Source of the DNA: Eunapius fragilis
Taxonomy: Eukaryota > Porifera > Demospongiae > Spongillida > Spongillidae
Direction: 5' to 3'
Assembly (NCBI GenBank): GCA_963681505.1
Contig: OY811979.1
Location: 7,548,736-7,612,735 of the forward strand
Length of the DNA: 64,000 nucleotides
Shown here: positions 34,801 to 47,540 of the stretch, one piece after another
How the letters are laid out: each line of letters opens with the position of its first letter
Numbering within the stretch: the stretch's first letter is position 1
The notes under the pieces: generated by a model
The model's input: only the letters and a program-made list of their open reading frames with translations
Databases searched by the model: none
Told to the model about the DNA's origin: nothing
Translations under genes and position numbers: made by a program

Positions 34801-35488
34801 GTACATCACCCCCCCCCCCCTCTCCTCCATGTATCCGCCACTGCTCCCGCGCGAAGCGCGGACGCTTCTTTTGTTGCTGTAACTTCAAATTGCAATTTTA
34901 AACGCTATATTGCGCAACTATGAATATATAATTAGACGAACGAAAGAGGGGGGCACGTGCCCCCGGTGCCCCCCCCCCTCCCCCCCTGGATCCGCCAGTG
35001 CAGAAATTTTGAAAGAGGCCTATATTAGGCCTATATTAGCTCATATTTCTGTCACACTTGTTTCCGTGCTTTTTACACCAGCATTGGTCAGAAATTTTAC
35101 TGGAAAATTGAAATAGGCCTATATTTAGCACACGTGGGCTAATATAGGCCAATTTCAAAATTTCTGTCACACTTGTTTCTGTGCTTTTTACACCACCATT
35201 GGTCAATCCTATATACCAACTACAGATCTTGTTAGAGAATGTTTTTTCTTACTTGTGTACATATAAATCTATCCACAAGGGTCACACTTGAATCTCGTGC
35301 AACATTCCATACACATTAAATCTGAAATCAGTACATACACCAAAATCAGTCAAGTGATGGCATTTGTCGTGTATTGCACTTATGCAAAGCCTTTTTGTAT
35401 AATTTACAGAACATGTATATCTAATGAATGGAACCAGACTTGAATGCTGCTAAATATGACAGCAAGTTTCAAATACGAAATGTAAATT

Positions 35489-36225
35489 GTGACATTTATG
35501 TTACAATGTCCACCTGTTCTTAAAAGCTTTCTTCCTATTCAAAGAATGGAGGCAGAAAACATGAACCGTTACTCATGCAGGAATTCCCACATCAGATGTG
35601 ATGTGGTGCTGACTCCAAGAACTATTATGCTGTCATCATTGTTCCAACATTTATTTCAAACCAGGATAAAGCAGTGTACAGCATTGTCCAAGCTTCCTTC
35701 TTTATCCATATCAATCAGACCTGCTTTTCATTGGATAGTTGCACGGTGAAATTCAACCCAGATCCTCTCCACCATGTGATTCTTAATGAAGAAGAAAGAA
35801 AGATGTCATACTACCTAGGAAGATATTATGTCGACATCAGGTCGCCATGTAAATATCAAAAGAACATTTTTATTTGTTGTTTGGTTAATATGCCTCATTG
35901 TATGTTAAGTAAGACCAAAGGTTTAATAGGTGTGAGATTATTTTCCAGTTCATCATCTTACATAGACCATTCTGGAACGGAGGCTGAAAATGGCCGAAAA
36001 CAAACTGTGAATGCTTGGATAACCAGCAAAAGATCACACAACAGATCCAACCCAGTGAATAGATTATCTACAGCTCTGTGTTGTGTGTTTTCCCTACCAT
36101 TCCACACTCTCCTTCCTCCCAGCTGTACATGCAGTACACCTTCTCACATAATGCTATGCTCATTGATCTTTAAAGATGACTCTGAACATGCACACATATA
36201 TCCTGCTATTCAGGTCTGTTTTTGA
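35489..36225 (+). pseudogene. Decayed copy of the loop frame, U4
   Basis: Mirror of 27196-27932 (positions sum to 63421). Again two overlapping frames, with the break at the equivalent place, so the lesion predates or was shared between the arms. Confidence 0.3.
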
Positions 36226-36672
36226 TAACAACAAGAAAAAGAGAATCAAGTGTGACACATATAACTATGCATAATTGGAAATGATGTATACATCAAGTCT
36301 GTGGGGTCCCAGTGTCCTGCCCTAGGTATTTGGATGCAAGGAGCCATGCATGTATTCATACCATACACAAATCCCTCCCCCCCCCCCCCCCAACCATTTT
36401 TTTTTTGCACTGCTTTGTGCTGTACCAGTAATTATAACTATCATGTTTTGTATCCAGACCCATGTGAGATGTAATGGTGTCTGAGCACGATATTTTATAG
36501 TTCAGCAGAAATTCCATATGCTTAGCCATGGAGACAAATGAATCCCATAGCAGGTAAATGAGTGGGGAGAGGGGCTGGGCAGGATAGGTATACCACGTTG
36601 TTATTGCAGTCATCCAAGAAATCTACTACATGTATGTCTGCACTCCTTCTGTCAGTAATGCATACATTCTGT

Positions 36673-36940
36673 GATAGAAAAAAGTGGTTCCCAACAAATG
36701 TTGAAGTGTCGTACCTGTGAACAAAAAATGAACATCCCAGTGGGAGGGGCCAGTTGTCTCCCTCAGAACCTCGATCTTGGTAGCTGCTTGTGTCCAAGAA
36801 TACATGTAACAGTGACATATTTTTCATGAATGTATAGATGGACGCAATGGTCCTGCGGAGGAGTTCTGTTGTACACACTGTCATCTCATGTGCACTATCC
36901 GCCCTGAACACCACAAGTGCAGCAGAAAGCCTTTCAAGCA
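36673..36940 (+). pseudogene. TRIM-like RING/B-box fragment, copy in U4
   Basis: The plus strand reads LKCRTCEQKMNIPVGGASCL and then, after a stop and frame change, EEFCCTHCHLMCTIRPEHHK. The first Cys pair is kept but the following Pro is Arg. Confidence 0.45.
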
Positions 36941-38575
36941 GTCATAGGCTTTCACTTTAGCTGGTCTGTGTACTGTGGAATTCTTCCTAGCCTAAACTTT
37001 GATCCACCCATGCATGAAAACAAAATTAATTTCAAACCATAAACGTGACCCAAAATGTATATTGGGCATATGCATGGGTTTTGACCATACTAAAATATTG
37101 GTGTCAGTTTCACGCTGCATTACAGTAACCACTCAACACAACTTCAAGCTGTGTCCTGTGTACCAAATCATGTTTTCAGGATCTTGCAGCAAAATATTGG
37201 CAAGGATCACTCTTTATATTTTTAACCTTCATCAACGCACAATGCAAGTCATTTAAAGCACAAACGAGAAACGAAAGCTTTAACAGGTAACGAGCAGTTA
37301 CCCAGGGAAAAAATACCATCCTTTCACTAGTGTGAAGCAAAAAAATAGCATCCTTTCACAAGTGTGAGGTCAAAAAAATAGCAGATATGAATTTGACTAA
37401 CATAAAAAGATTGCATTGTCATATCATATTCCTAGAGCTACATTTATTTGTTTATCAAGTTACAGTAAACTTTTTGGCTTACTTTGTAAGAGAGACAACT
37501 CCAAATCCAATGGTCTTTCACCAAGAATCCATAAATTCAGAGGTGTGATTAATATTAACACTACCTCGGATATTCTGTGCATAGGTACAGCGAACCGTGC
37601 ATGATCAGCTTCCAATCCCCTAATATAATCTCTGGCATGGCTGTGCAGAAAATTAGGTTTGATATTTAGGTATTTATGGTCATGGGAACGAGAGGTCATG
37701 AGATTATAGACAAACCAGGTTAGTAGTCTAAGCCCACAAGCATGTCAAAGACAAGTGGTAATGGCTACAACTGGAACAATCCCTGGAGGGTAGATATAGT
37801 ATACATCAAATGGAATAGATTTTCACGTGCAACAATTGCAGGGGGTGCGGCAGCTAGTTGACTACTGCCAAAGGTCTAATGCAGGTACTATACAAGCAAG
37901 GTTGTTTATCCATCTGGGAGTTACAAACCAAACCATCTGTGCACAGTGCCATCCCTGGAGGAGGACCTCTCTAGGAGAATTTCTGCACTCAGCAGGTGAC
38001 TGAGGCTCTAACTGAAAAAGAGGATAAGTGCTTGTTACACATCACTACTGATCACTTTGAAAGCAAACCTTTAAAAAAAAACAAAGGGTGGGGGACACCC
38101 GTCTAGTTAAGGCAAATCATCCGACAAAACCAGATACGTTACTACAGCACCCTTTTATCTACTTAATTGACTATCCAGCTTCCACAGTGTCAGATACCAA
38201 CAACCCATCCATCCTGGATGAGCTGCATTAAGCATCCATTTGCTTGAATTTTAGTCTGTAAGCCAATGAAATTGCCTTAGAGAGCATTGGAACATATGTC
38301 AAGTGCTATACCATGGCCAGATTAGATTTCCTCAAACCACAGTATTTTTGAGAGCTGGGTGGGTGTGGTCATCATGGAACACTGCAGCTATCTTCTACTG
38401 ATGTCCTCATTCATGAGGAGGAAGGGCCAGAGAGGGAGGTACTAATTGTAAAAGGAAGAGTTTTTTTAAAGCAAGCTGATAACATAATATGTAAGAGGGT
38501 GTGGCCACAGTCCAAAAGGTAAGCCAATCAAATGCAGCCACAAATACATGAACCCCTTGCACACACACATAGTCC

Positions 38576-38652
38576 ACACACACACACACACATACACGCA
38601 CACGCACACACACACACATACACGCACATGCACACACACACACACACACACA
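38576..38652 (-). repeat. Interrupted GT microsatellite, FB2 right arm
   Basis: A run of CA repeats with ATACACGCACACGC-type interruptions, longer than its left-arm partner. Confidence 0.9.
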
Positions 38653-39099
38653 ATACCATTACACACCATAATGCTGGCTTCATTTGCAAATGCAAACCTG
38701 TACATGTGCATGTACACACAGATACACCCACCCACACGTTTTCTGGAAAAACTAACACAGGGATGCATATGTGCATAGCAGCCATCAGTGTGCGCCTGCA
38801 CCAACAAAATGCTAAGATGCCACTGGCGCTAACTTTGAAGCCCGCGTATACATGGCACGTAACCGTTTAGCTCAGGCTTGCATACTTTTTATTTATTCTT
38901 ACAAAGCGTCAGCCCAATTAACTTCAGCGACGTGGGTACCTGGAACCGGACAGATGAGGATATGGATAACCAAATACATAAACAGATTTGACATCTTCGG
39001 GATTGAACTCGACCAAATTTGATTTTTGCACCAAAAGTCATGAAAACTCTTTAAGTCACTAACCGAGGCTTGGACGATGGATATACAAGCGAGTTACAA

Positions 39100-39255
39100 C
39101 TAAAAACCTAAATTTCTAAACATATGAACCGCTGAGTTTACAACAAAAAACCTAAACTTCTAAACATTTGAACCGTTGAGTTTACAACTAAATACCTCAA
39201 TTTCTAAACATTTGAACCGTTGACTAAATTTCTATCCATTTGAACCGTTGAGTAT
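39100..39255 (-). repeat. 44-bp subrepeat array, FB2 right arm
   Basis: About three and a half units, fewer than in the left arm, so array length varies between arms of the same element. Confidence 0.8.
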
Positions 39256-39840
39256 CGGGAGTTTAGAAGTTTAGAGTTTTAAAGCGAAAACTAAGTAAAA
39301 TTATAAATAAGGCAACTGGGAATGAGGGGATAGAGTTTAGTCCGAATCGTACAATGGGGTAAAAATACCAAACAAGTTTGAGCATTCGGCCGTTTGAAGT
39401 TTACAAATTTAGATATTTATATGTGCGATGACGTACATTCCGAATGACTAAACTTCCGGTCCAGTAATTAGAGGTTTGCACCAATTTCGTGATAGAAAAT
39501 AATACTCCAATTATATTGACTGATTGGGATATGGGGTTTATAAGTTTAGACTTTTAAAGCGAAAACCAAGTAAAATTGTAAATAAGGCAACAGGGAATGA
39601 GGGAATTGAATTTAGTCCATATCGTGCGAGGAAGTAAAATTTCAAACGAGTTTGAGCTTTCGGCCATTTGAAGTTTAGGAGTTTAGATATTTATATGCGC
39701 GGTGACGTATATTCCGAATGACTAACTTCAAATGCCGAAATGTCCAGCAATGAGATGTTTGCATCAATTTCGTGATAAAAAATCATATTCCAAATATTTC
39801 AACTGATTGGGACACGGAGTGCTCTAAAGGTACACGGACC

Positions 39841-39846
39841 TGTGTG
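39841..39846. other. TGTGTG spacer between FB2 and FB3
   Basis: Six bases separate the outward tip ...ACGGACC of FB2 from the tip GGTCCGTG... of FB3. The same six bases follow the far end of FB3 (47854-47859), so they may be its target duplication. Confidence 0.5.
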
Positions 39847-40157
39847 GGTCCGTGTACTTTTAGAGCACTCCGCGTCCCAATCAGTAAAAATATTTGGAAT
39901 ATGATTTTCTATCACGAAATTGATGCAAACATCTCATTACTGGACATTTCGGCCATTTGAAGTTAGTCATTCGGAATATACGTCACCGCGCATATAAATA
40001 TCTAAACTCCTAAACTTCAAATGGCCGAAACCTCAAACTCGTTTGAATTTTTACTTTCTTGTACGATTCGGACTAAATTCTATCCCCTCATTCCCAGTTG
40101 CCTTATTTATAATTTTACTTGGTTTTCGCTTTAAAACTCTAAACTTCTAAACTCCCG

Positions 40158-40408
40158 ATACTCAACGGTTCAAATGTTTAGAAATTTAGGTTTTTAGTTG
40201 TGAACTCCACGGTTCAAATGTTTAGAAATTTAGTCAACGGTTCAAATGTTTAGAAATTTAGGTTTTTAGTTGTAAACTCAACGGTTCAAATGTTTAGAAA
40301 TTTAGGTTTTTAGTTGTAAACTCAACGGTTCAGATGTTTAGAAGTTTAGGTTTTTAGTTGTAAACTCAACGGTTCAGATGTTTAGAAATTTAGGTTTTTT
40401 GTTGTAAC
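40158..40408 (+). repeat. 44-bp subrepeat array, FB3 left arm
   Basis: Same unit order as FB1, including the shortened unit. Confidence 0.85.
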
Positions 40409-40853
40409 TCGCTTATATATCCATCGTCCAAGCCTCGGTTAGTGACTTAGAGAGTTTTCATTACTTTTGGTGCAAAAATCAAATTTGGTCGAGTTCAATC
40501 CCCGAAGATGTTAAATCTGTTTATGTATTTGGTTATCCATATCCTCGTCTGTCCGGTTCCAGGAACCCACGTCGCTGAAGTTAATTGGGCTGACGCTTTG
40601 TGAGAATACTAAAGAAGTACGCAAGCCTGAGCTAAACGGTTACGTGCCAGGTATACGCGGGCTTCAAAGTTAGCGCCAGTGGCATCTTAGCATTTTGTTG
40701 GTGCAGGCGCACACTGATGGCTGCTATGCACATATGCATCCCTGTGTCAGTTTTTCCAGAAAACGTGTGGGTGGGTGTATCTGTGCATGTGTGTACATGT
40801 ACATGTACAGGTTTGCATTTGCAAATGCAGCCAGCATTATGGTGTGTAATGGT

Positions 40854-40855
<2 letters not shown>

Positions 40856-40893
<38 letters not shown>
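40856..40893 (+). repeat. GT microsatellite, FB3 left arm
   Basis: About 18-19 GT repeats, shorter than FB1, and matched in length by the right arm of the same element. Confidence 0.95.
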
Positions 40894-40894
<1 letters not shown>

Positions 40895-42492
40895 ACTATG
40901 TGTGTGCAATGGGTTCATGTATTTGTGGCTGTATTTGATTGGCTTACCTTTTGGACTGTGGCCACACCCTCTTACATATTATGCTATCAGCTTGCTTTAA
41001 AAAAACTCTTCCTTTACCATTAGTACCTCCCTCTCTGGCCCCTCCTCCTCATGAATGAGGACATCAGTAGAAGATAGCTGCAGTGTTCCATGATGACCAC
41101 ACCCACCCAGCCCTCAAAAATACTGTGGTTTGAGGAAATCTAATCTGGCCATGGTAGGTATAGCATGTTCCAATGCTCTCTAAGGCAATTTCATTGGCTT
41201 ACTGACTAAAATTCAAGCAAATGGATGCTTAATGCAGCTCATCCAGAATGGATCTGACACTGTGGAAGCTGGATAGTCAATTAAGTAGATAAAGGGGTGC
41301 TGTAGTAACGTATCTGGTTTTGTCGGATGATCTGCCTTAACTAGACGGGTGTCCTCCACCCTTTATTTTTTTTTAAGGTTTGCTTTCAAAGTGATCAGTA
41401 GTGATGTGTAACAAGCACTTATCCTCTTTTTCAGTTAGAGCCTCAGTCACCTGCTGAGTGCAGAAATTCTCCTAGAGTGGTCCTCCTCCAGGGATGGCAC
41501 TGTGCACAGATGGTTTGGTCTGCAACTCCCAGATGGATAAACAACCTTGCTTGTATAGTACCTGCATTAGACCTTTAGCAGTAGTCAACTAGCTGCCACA
41601 CCCCCCTGCAATTGTTGCACGTGAAAATCTATTCCATTTGATGTATACTATATCTACCCTCCAGGGGATTGTTCCAGTTGTAGCCATTACCACTTGTCTT
41701 TGACATGCTTTTGGGCTTAGACTACTAACCTGGTTTGTCTATAATCTCATCACTTCTCGTTCCCATGACCATAAATATCTAAATATCAAACCTAATTTCC
41801 TGCACAGCCATGCCAGAGATTATATTAGGGGATTGGAAGCTGATCGTGCACGTTTCGCTGTACCTATGCACAGAATATTCGAGGTAGTTTTAATATTAAT
41901 CACACCTCTGAATTTATGGATTTTTGGTGAAAGACCATTGGGATTTGGAGTTGTCTCTCTTACAAAGTAAGCCAAAAAGTTTACTGTAACTTGATCAACA
42001 AATAAATGTAGCTCTATGAATATGATTTGACAATGCAATCTTTTTATGTTAGCCAAATTCATATCTGCTATTTCTTTTGCTTCACACTTGTGAAAGGATG
42101 CTATTTTTTTTTTTTACTTCACACTAGTGAAAGGATGGTATTTTTTCCCTGGGTAACTGCTCGTTACCTGTTAAAGCTTTAGTTTCTTTTTTGTGCTTTA
42201 AATGTCTTGCATTGTGTGTTGATGAAGGTTTTAGCTTTTAAGAGTGATCCTTGCCAATGTTTTGCTGCAAGATCCTGAAAACATGATTTGGTACACAGGA
42301 CACAGCTTGAAGTTGTGTTGTGTGGTTACTGTAATGCAGCGTGAAACTGACACCAATATTTTAGTACGGTCAAAACCCATGCATATGCCAATATACATTT
42401 TGGGTCACGTTTATGGTTTGAAATTAATTTTGTTTTCATGCATGGGTGGATCAAACTTTAGGCTAGGAAGAATTCCACAGTACACAGACCAG

Positions 42493-42780
42493 CTAAAGTG
42501 AAAGCCTATGACTGCTTGAAAGGCTTTCTGCTGCACTTGTGGTGTTCAGGGCAGATAGTGCACATGAGATGACAGTGTGTACAACAGAACTCCTCCGCAG
42601 GACATTGCATCCATCTATACATTCATAAAAATATGCCACTGTTACTTGTAATCTTGGACACAAGCAGCTACCAAGATCGAGGTTCTGAGGGAGACCACTG
42701 GCCCCTCCCACTGGGATGTTCATTTTTTGTTCACAGGTAGGACACTTGAACACTTGTTGGGAACCACTTTTCTCTATCAC
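42493..42780 (-). pseudogene. TRIM-like fragment, copy in U5 (B-box frameshifted)
   Basis: The RING part is as in FB1. A one-base deletion after YECIDGCN shifts the B-box out of frame, and the frame then ends in unrelated residues. Confidence 0.5.
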
Positions 42781-43332
42781 AGAATGTAGTCATACTGTCA
42801 GAAGGAGTGCAGACATACACGTAGTAGAATTCTTGGATGACTGCGATAACAATGTGGTATACCTATCCTGCCCAGCCCCTCTGCCCACTCATTTACCTGC
42901 TATGGAATTCATTTGTCTCCATGGCTAAGCATATGGAATTTCTGCTGAACTATAAAATATCGTGCTCAGACACCATTACATCTCACATGGGTCTGGATAC
43001 AAAACATGATAGTTATAATTACTGGTACAGCACAAAGCAGTGCAAAAAAAAAAAAAAAAAAACTGGTTGGGGGGGGGGAGGGATTTGTGTATGGTATCAA
43101 TACATGCATGGCTCCTTGCATCCAAATACCCAGGGCAGGACACTGGGACCCCACAGACTTGATGTATACATCATTTGCAATTATGCATAGTTATATGTGT
43201 CGCACTTGATTCTCTTTTTTCTTCTTGTTCTCAAAAACAGACCTGAATAGCAGGATATATGTGTGTATGTTCAGAGTAATCATTAAAGACCAATGAGCAT
43301 AGCATTATGTGAGCAGGTGTACTGCATGTACA

Positions 43333-44366
43333 ACAGTAAAAAGCACAGAAACAAGTGTGACAGAAATTTTGAAATAGCCCATGTGTGCTAAATATAGGCC
43401 TATTTCAATTTTCCAGTAATATTTCTTCCGTGCTTTTTACACCACCATTAGTCAATCCTATATACCAACAACAGATCTTGTTAGAGAATGTTTTTATTTA
43501 CTTGTGTGTATATAAATCTATCCACAAGGGTCAAACTTGAATCTCGTGATCTCGTGCAACATTCCATATACATTAAATTGAAATCAGTACATACACCAAA
43601 ATCAGTCAAGTGATGGCATTTGTCGTGTACTGCACTTATGCAAAGCCTGTTTACAGAACATGTATATCTAATGGATGGAACCAGACTTGAATGTTGTTAA
43701 ATATGACAGCAAGTTTCAAATAGGAAATGTAAATTGTGACATTTATGTTACAATATCCACCTGTTCTTAAAAGCTTTCTTGCTATTCAAATAATGGAGGC
43801 AGAAACATGTACAGCTACTCATTCAGGAATTCCCACATCAGATGTGAGACGTGGAGCTGATTCCAAGAACTAATATGCTGTCATCATTGCTCCAACATTT
43901 ATTTCAAACCAGGATGAAGCGGTGTACAGCATTGTCCAAGCTTCCTTTTTTATCCATATCAATCAGGCCTGCTTTTCATTGAATAGTTGCACGGTGAAAT
44001 ACAACCCAGATCCTCTCCACCATGTGATTCTTAATGAAGAAGAAAGAAAGATGTCATACTACCTAGGAAGATATTATGTCGACATCAGGTCGCCATGTAA
44101 ATATCAAAAGAACATTTTAATTTAATATGCCTCATAGTAAGACCAAAAGTTTAATAGGTGTGAGATTATTTTCCATTTCATCATCTTGTGATTGTACCCA
44201 TGACATAGACCATTCTGGAACAGAGGCTGAAAATGGCCGAAAACAAACTGTGAATGCTTGGATAACCAGCAAAAGATCACACTACAGATCCAACCCAGTG
44301 AATAGATTATCTACAGCTCTGTGTTGTGTGTTTTCCCTACCATTCCACACTCTCCTCCCTCCCAGC
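43333..44366. repeat. FB3 loop (single-copy centre)
   Basis: Reverse complement of 19034-20067 with a few substitutions and the same 1034-bp length. The partial frame 43922-44125 (FSLNSCTVKYNPDPLHHVIL) corresponds to the FB1 loop frame, here broken upstream. Confidence 0.8.
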
Positions 44367-44918
44367 TGTACATGCAGTACACCTGCTCACATAATGCTAT
44401 GCTCATTGGTTTTTAATGATTACTCTGAACATACACACATATATCCTGCTATTCAGGTCTGTTTTTGAGAACAAGAAGAAAAAAGAGAATCAAGTGCGAC
44501 ACATATAACTATGCATAATTGCAAATGATGTATACATCAAGTCTGTGGGGTCCCAGTGTCCTGCCCTGGGTATTTGGATGCAAGGAGCCATGCATGTATT
44601 GATACCATACACAAATCCCTCCCCCCCCCCCAACCAGTTTTTTTTTTTTTTTTTTGCACTGCTTTGTGCTGTACCAGTAATTATAACTATCATGTTTTGT
44701 ATCCAGACCCATGTGAGATGTAATGGTGTCTGAGCACGATATTTTATAGTTCAGCAGAAATTCCATATGCTTAGCCATGGAGACAAATGAATTCCATAGC
44801 AGGTAAATGAGTGGGCAGAGGGGCTGGGCAGGATAGGTATACCACATTGTTATCGCAGTCATCCAAGAATTCTACTACGTGTATGTCTGCACTCCTTCTG
44901 ACAGTATGACTACATTCT

Positions 44919-45206
44919 GTGATAGAGAAAAGTGGTTCCCAACAAGTGTTCAAGTGTCCTACCTGTGAACAAAAAATGAACATCCCAGTGGGAGGGGCCA
45001 GTGGTCTCCCTCAGAACCTCGATCTTGGTAGCTGCTTGTGTCCAAGATTACAAGTAACAGTGGCATATTTTTATGAATGTATAGATGGATGCAATGTCCT
45101 GCGGAGGAGTTCTGTTGTACACACTGTCATCTCATGTGCACTATCTGCCCTGAACACCACAAGTGCAGCAGAAAGCCTTTCAAGCAGTCATAGGCTTTCA
45201 CTTTAG
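44919..45206 (+). pseudogene. TRIM-like fragment, copy in U6 (B-box frameshifted)
   Basis: Mirror of 42493-42780, carrying the identical one-base deletion. Confidence 0.5.
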
Positions 45207-46805
45207 CTGGTCTGTGTACTGTGGAATTCTTCCTAGCCTAAAGTTTGATCCACCCATGCATGAAAACAAAATTAATTTCAAACCATAAACGTGACCCAAA
45301 ATGTATATTGGCATATGCATGGGTTTTGACCGTACTAAAATATTGGTGTCAGTTTCACGCTGCATTACAGTAACCACACAACACAACTTCAAGCTGTGTC
45401 CTGTGTACCAAATCATGTTTTCAGGATCTTGCAGCAAAACATTGGCAAGGATCACTCTTAAAAGCTAAAACCTTCATCAACACACAATGCAAGACATTTA
45501 AAGCACAAAAAAGAAACTAAAGCTTTAACAGGTAACGAGCAGTTACCCAGGGAAAAAATACCATCCTTTCACTAGTGTGAAGTAAAAAAAAAAAAATAGC
45601 ATCCTTTCACAAGTGTGAAGCAAAAGAAATAGCAGATATGAATTTGGCTAACATAAAAAGATTGCATTGTCAAATCATATTCATAGAGCTACATTTATTT
45701 GTTGATCAAGTTACAGTAAACTTTTTGGCTTACTTTGTAAGAGAGACAACTCCAAATCCCAATGGTCTTTCACCAAAAATCCATAAATTCAGAGGTGTGA
45801 TTAATATTAAAACTACCTCGAATATTCTGTGCATAGGTACAGCGAAACGTGCACGATCAGCTTCCAATCCCCTAATATAATCTCTGGCATGGCTGTGCAG
45901 GAAATTAGGTTTGATATTTAGATATTTATGGTCATGGGAACGAGAAGTGATGAGATTATAGACAAACCAGGTTAGTAGTCTAAGCCCAAAAGCATGTCAA
46001 AGACAAGTGGTAATGGCTACAACTGGAACAATCCCCTGGAGGGTAGATATAGTATACATCAAATGGAATAGATTTTCACGTGCAACAATTGCAGGGGGGT
46101 GTGGCAGCTAGTTGACTACTGCTAAAGGTCTAATGCAGGTACTATACAAGCAAGGTTGTTTATCCATCTGGGAGTTGCAGACCAAACCATCTGTGCACAG
46201 TGCCATCCCTGGAGGAGGACCACTCTAGGAGAATTTCTGCACTCAGCAGGTGACTGAGGCTCTAACTGAAAAAGAGGATAAGTGCTTGTTACACATCACT
46301 ACTGATCACTTTGAAAGCAAACCTTAAAAAAAAATAAAGGGTGGAGGACACCCGTCTAGTTAAGGCAGATCATCCGACAAAACCAGATACGTTACTACAG
46401 CACCCCTTTATCTACTTAATTGACTATCCAGCTTCCACAGTGTCAGATCCATTCTGGATGAGCTGCATTAAGCATCCATTTGCTTGAATTTTAGTCAGTA
46501 AGCCAATGAAATTGCCTTAGAGAGCATTGGAACATGCTATACCTACCATGGCCAGATTAGATTTCCTCAAACCACAGTATTTTTGAGGGCTGGGTGGGTG
46601 TGGTCATCATGGAACACTGCAGCTATCTTCTACTGATGTCCTCATTCATGAGGAGGAGGGGCCAGAGAGGGAGGTACTAATGGTAAAGGAAGAGTTTTTT
46701 TAAAGCAAGCTGATAGCATAATATGTAAGAGGGTGTGGCCACAGTCCAAAAGGTAAGCCAATCAAATACAGCCACAAATACATGAACCCATTGCACACAC
46801 ATAGT

Positions 46806-46808
<3 letters not shown>

Positions 46809-46845
<37 letters not shown>
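46809..46845 (-). repeat. GT microsatellite, FB3 right arm
   Basis: Mirror of 40856-40893, of equal length by eye. Confidence 0.95.
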
Positions 46846-46846
<1 letters not shown>

Positions 46847-47289
46847 ACCATTACACACCATAATGCTGGCTGCATTTGCAAATGCAAACCTGTACATGTA
46901 CATGTACACACATGCACAGATACACCCACCCACACGTTTTCTGGAAAAACTGACACAGGGATGCATATGTGCATAGCAGCCATCAGTGTGCGCCTGCACC
47001 AACAAAATGCTAAGATGCCACTGGCGCTAACTTTGAAGCCCGCGTATACCTGGCACGTAACCGTTTAGCTCAGGCTTGCGTACTTCTTTAGTATTCTCAC
47101 AAAGCGTCAGCCCAATTAACTTCAGCGACGTGGGTTCCTGGAACCGGACAGACGAGGATATGGATAACCAAATACATAAACAGATTTAACATCTTCGGGG
47201 ATTGAACTCGACCAAATTTGATTTTTGCACCAAAAGTAATGAAAACTCTCTAAGTCACTAACCGAGGCTTGGACGATGGATATATAAGC

Positions 47290-47540
47290 GAGTTACAACA
47301 AAAAACCTAAATTTCTAAACATCTGAACCGTTGAGTTTACAACTAAAAACCTAAACTTCTAAACATCTGAACCGTTGAGTTTACAACTAAAAACCTAAAT
47401 TTCTAAACATTTGAACCGTTGAGTTTACAACTAAAAACCTAAATTTCTAAACATTTGAACCGTTGACTAAATTTCTAAACATTTGAACCGTGGAGTTCAC
47501 AACTAAAAACCTAAATTTCTAAACATTTGAACCGTTGAGT
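47290..47540 (-). repeat. 44-bp subrepeat array, FB3 right arm
   Basis: Mirror of 40158-40408. Confidence 0.85.

Larger units (their letters stand above)
28261..35000 (-). mobile_element. hAT-type DNA transposon nested in FB2, itself split by gypsy-2
   Basis: The left end reads CTGGGGCGGATGCAGGAATT; the right end, read inward on the minus strand, reads CACTGGCGGATCCAGG. These are imperfect terminal inverted repeats. Both ends carry poly-G next to a subterminal block with GAAGCGCGGAAGCTT on the left and GCGAAGCGCGGACGCTTC (read on the plus strand) on the right. The decayed transposase between them belongs to the hAT superfamily. The target duplication is not resolved. It lies at the palindrome centre of FB2, with GTGTGACAGAA-like sequence on both sides. 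Confidence 0.75.
23575..39840. mobile_element. FB2: palindromic element with longer arms, carrying nested hAT and gypsy insertions
   Basis: Arms run about 23575-28260 and 35001-39840 (roughly 4.7 and 4.8 kb). Mirror positions sum to 63421 near the centre. Tips read GGTCTGTGTACCTTTAGAGC on the left and the reverse complement of GGTCCGTGTACCTTTAGAGC on the right. Both arms contain the sequence that is a single-copy loop in FB1 and FB3, so FB2 keeps the fuller architecture. Arms share variants absent from FB1 and FB3, such as CACTTGACATA near 25130 and its mirror near 38297. The centre is occupied by a 6.7-kb hAT element. Arm divergence is greater than in FB1, so FB2 is older. Confidence 0.8.
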
